Part shown: piece after piece, positions 62,327 to 64,000 of the stretch
How the letters are laid out: each line of letters begins with the position of its first letter
Numbering within the stretch: the stretch's first letter is position 1
Source: Bog-473 sp963850095
GTDB taxonomy: Bacteria; Actinomycetota; Acidimicrobiia; Acidimicrobiales; RAAP-2
NCBI GenBank assembly: GCA_963850095.1
Contig: CAWKJX010000012.1
Coordinates: 248,001-312,000, forward strand
Length of the DNA: 64,000 bases
Direction: 5' to 3'
Notes under the pieces: generated by a model
The model's database searches: none
Seen by the model: the letters and a program-made list of their open reading frames with translations, nothing else
What the model was told of the DNA's origin: nothing
Made by a program: the position numbers and the translations under genes

Positions 62327-63591
62327 CAGATGGCGCCGATTCCCGCCGCCTCGTTGCGGCGGCGCCACTCGTCCTTGGACATGCGGGTCACGTCGACGTC
62401 GCGCGCCACGGCACGCAGCGCGCCCACCGTCGCCTCCGACTTAGGCGTGTGGGCGAAGGGGTCCCAGCCGTAGAACCGGCAGGCGTTCTCGAAGGTGATC
62501 TTGTTGATCTCGACATCATCGGTCACGCCCGCCTCCTGGAACTCGCGCCAGGCGAACTCGGGTGACTCGGGCCACGTGGTGTCGGTGTGGGGGTAGTCGC
62601 ACTCCCAGGCGATGATGTCGATGCCGATGCGGTCGCGCAGCAGCAGGCCCGACGGGTCGGTGATGTAGCAGGCCAGGATGTGGTCGCGGAACACCTCCGA
62701 GGGCAGCTTCCCGCCGAAGTCGCTGTGCAGCCACTCCTGGTTCCCGAAGTGGCGGTCGATGCGGTCGAAGTAGAAGGGGATCCAGCCGATCCCGCCCTCC
62801 GACAGCGCCACCTTGAGCTCGGGGAAACGCCGCAGCGTGGGGCCGAACAGCAGGTCCTGGGCCGTAATGGCGCTGATCTGGCACGCCAGCACCATGAGGT
62901 GGTCGACGGGGGCCTCCTCCGCCCGCTGAATGACGGCGAACCCCGCTCCGATGTGCAGCGAGAGCACCATGTTCTCCTCGCACAGCGCCTTGAGCATGGG
63001 GTCCCAGTAGCCCGACAGGAAGCTCGGGAAACCCTGCACGTGCGGCGTCTCGAGGAAGCTGATGGAGCGACAGCCCTTCTTGCCCAGCCGGTGCACCTCG
63101 GCCACCGCGGCGTCGACGTCCCACATGGGGACGATGCCCAGGGGGATGAAGCGGCCCGGGTACGCCCCGCACCACTCGTCGATGGCCCAGTCGTTGTAGG
63201 CCTGCAGCATGACCAGGGCGATCTCCTTGTCGCGGGCCTCGGCGAAGGTGCGGGCGTTCCAGCCGGCCATGGTGGGGAAGCACATGGAGCCGAGCACACC
63301 GTTGGCGTTCATGTCACGCACCCGCTCGTGCACGTCGAAGCAGCCCGGGCGGAACTCGGTATAGGTACCTGGGTTGAACCCCCACTCCTCGCTGGGCCAG
63401 CCCACGGTGGCCGACATGCCGAACGAGGTCGAGGTCTTCTCGCCCTGGAACACCCACCGGTCGATACCGTCCTCGTTGATCACCTTGGGGGCGTCGTCCA
63501 ACCACTTCTTGGGCACATGGTTCTCGTACATGTGCGGCGGCTCGATCATGTGGTCGTCGATCGAGACCAGAATCATGTCGTCCATGTTCAT
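62326..63591 (-). CDS. amidohydrolase-2 family protein
   Basis: A 421-residue metal-dependent hydrolase/decarboxylase: DMILVSIDDHMIEPPHMYEN holds the first metal motif (DDH), GCRSISFLETPHVQGFPSF, MVLSLHIGAGFAVIQ with a metal His, FPELKVALSEGGIGWIPFYFDRID, and IDIIAWECDYPHTDTTWP with the catalytic Asp. This is the common group found with P450 and acyl-CoA dehydrogenases in actinobacterial degradation clusters. Start 63591 (MNMDDM) or 63585; GAGGAGAGGAG precedes. First coupled gene of the amidohydrolase-FadE-FadE unit, 70 bases after the P450 gene. Confidence 0.9.
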   Translation of the reverse strand: MNMDDMILVSIDDHMIEPPHMYENHVPKKWLDDAPKVINEDGIDRWVFQGEKTSTSFGMSATVGWPSEEWGFNPGTYTEFRPGCFDVHERVRDMNANGVLGSMCFPTMAGWNARTFAEARDKEIALVMLQAYNDWAIDEWCGAYPGRFIPLGIVPMWDVDAAVAEVHRLGKKGCRSISFLETPHVQGFPSFLSGYWDPMLKALCEENMVLSLHIGAGFAVIQRAEEAPVDHLMVLACQISAITAQDLLFGPTLRRFPELKVALSEGGIGWIPFYFDRIDRHFGNQEWLHSDFGGKLPSEVFRDHILACYITDPSGLLLRDRIGIDIIAWECDYPHTDTTWPESPEFAWREFQEAGVTDDVEINKITFENACRFYGWDPFAHTPKSEATVGALRAVARDVDVTRMSKDEWRRRNEAAGIGAI

Positions 63592-63661
63592 GGGGTGCTC
63601 CTCTCCTCGCTGAGGTGGCGGGAATCGTGCATCGGCCTCACCGACCGGGCGGCGACGCGGC

Positions 63662-64000
63662 TCACGACGTGCGCACGGGCAGGGCGTCCCAGCCGCGCAC
63701 GCTCGACGTGTGGGCCCGGCGCGCCCCGTCGTAGTCGACCTCCCACTCGGGGAATCGAGTGAGCACCTCGTCGAGGGCCACCCGTCCCTCCAGGCGGGCC
63801 AGGGCCATGCCGAGGCAGAGGTGGATGCCGTAACCGAACGCCTGGTGGCGCCCGATCTCCCGGTGGATGTCGAACGAGTCGCCGTCGGGGAAGTGCCGCT
63901 CGTCCCGGTTGGCCGACCCGTTCAGCAGCACCAGGACGCTGCCCTCGGGCACCGTCTGGCCGTGCCACTCCACGTCCCGGGTCACATAACGCGACTGCAC
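63662..64000 (-). CDS. cytochrome P450, C-terminal part (cut by window end)
   Basis: The last 112 residues of a P450: SANRDERHFPDGDSFDIHRE is the PERF-type region, and the heme loop is AFGYGIHLCLGMALARLEGR with axial Cys. The N-terminal ~300 residues, I-helix and ExxR lie beyond position 64000. The gene runs leftward towards the amidohydrolase with 70 bases between, so the four genes probably form one operon. Steroid/terpenoid/acid hydroxylation is typical of such arrangements. Confidence 0.9.
   Translation of the reverse strand: MQSRYVTRDVEWHGQTVPEGSVLVLLNGSANRDERHFPDGDSFDIHREIGRHQAFGYGIHLCLGMALARLEGRVALDEVLTRFPEWEVDYDGARRAHTSSVRGWDALPVRTS

Overview
The window looks like chromosomal DNA of a free-living, high-GC actinobacterium, most likely of the Acidimicrobiia type (uncultured soil or freshwater lineage). 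This is inferred from base composition, frequent GTG and TTG starts, near-universal 4-base gene overlaps, a DUF222/HNH protein, luciferase-like (LLM, probably F420-using) oxidoreductases, paired acyl-CoA dehydrogenases, amidohydrolase-2 proteins and a GlgE-type glycogen/trehalose operon. No rRNA, tRNA, CRISPR array, prophage or insertion sequence was found.

Layout. 0-4.5 kb: an LLM oxidoreductase and a ferritin-like diiron protein, coupled and divergent from a TetR regulator, then an HSL-type esterase. 4.5-8.6 kb: DUF222/HNH protein, an SPFH membrane protein with a ribbon-helix-helix repressor behind a strong palindromic operator, a small alpha/beta hydrolase and a fructosamine-kinase-like protein. 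8.7-19.1 kb: catabolic genes (two LLM enzymes, sulfotransferase, secreted SGNH hydrolase, DUF3237, FAD monooxygenase, CocE-type hydrolase, P450). 19.3-22.4 kb: 3-hydroxyacyl-CoA dehydrogenase, MarR regulator and cobalamin-type acyl-CoA mutase, with a shared palindrome in front of the two enzyme genes. 22.6-27.7 kb: GH1 glycosidase, amidohydrolase and GH78 rhamnosidase. 28.1-44.0 kb: a leftward seven-gene operon glgE, treS-mak, malQ, glgB, treZ, treX, treY. 44.3-48.5 kb: small DUF protein, SDR, two DUF427 proteins (one fused to a thioesterase) and a crotonase. 48.6-53.8 kb: a branched-chain amino-acid-type ABC transporter. 54-64 kb: acyl-CoA catabolism (crotonase, amidohydrolases, OB-fold/thiolase fusion, TetR, alpha/beta hydrolase, two acyl-CoA dehydrogenases and a truncated P450).

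How the genes fit together. The glg/tre operon encodes a complete loop: TreX, TreY and TreZ cut alpha-glucan to trehalose, TreS-Mak turns trehalose into maltose and maltose-1-phosphate, GlgE and GlgB rebuild branched glucan, and MalQ recycles short oligosaccharides. Most other genes look like parts of uptake and beta-oxidation-like breakdown of hydrophobic or ring-containing acids: importer, oxygenases (P450, FAD, LLM, diiron), hydrolases, acyl-CoA dehydrogenases, hydratases, a 3-hydroxyacyl-CoA dehydrogenase, a thiolase-like lyase, a mutase, and TetR/MarR control. The actual substrates cannot be read from sequence.

Caution: eleven otherwise intact genes carry about fifteen single-base frame breaks, several in G/C runs. 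This is far more easily explained by residual sequencing indels than by biology. Coordinates of those genes are given as the reconstructed full-length locus.
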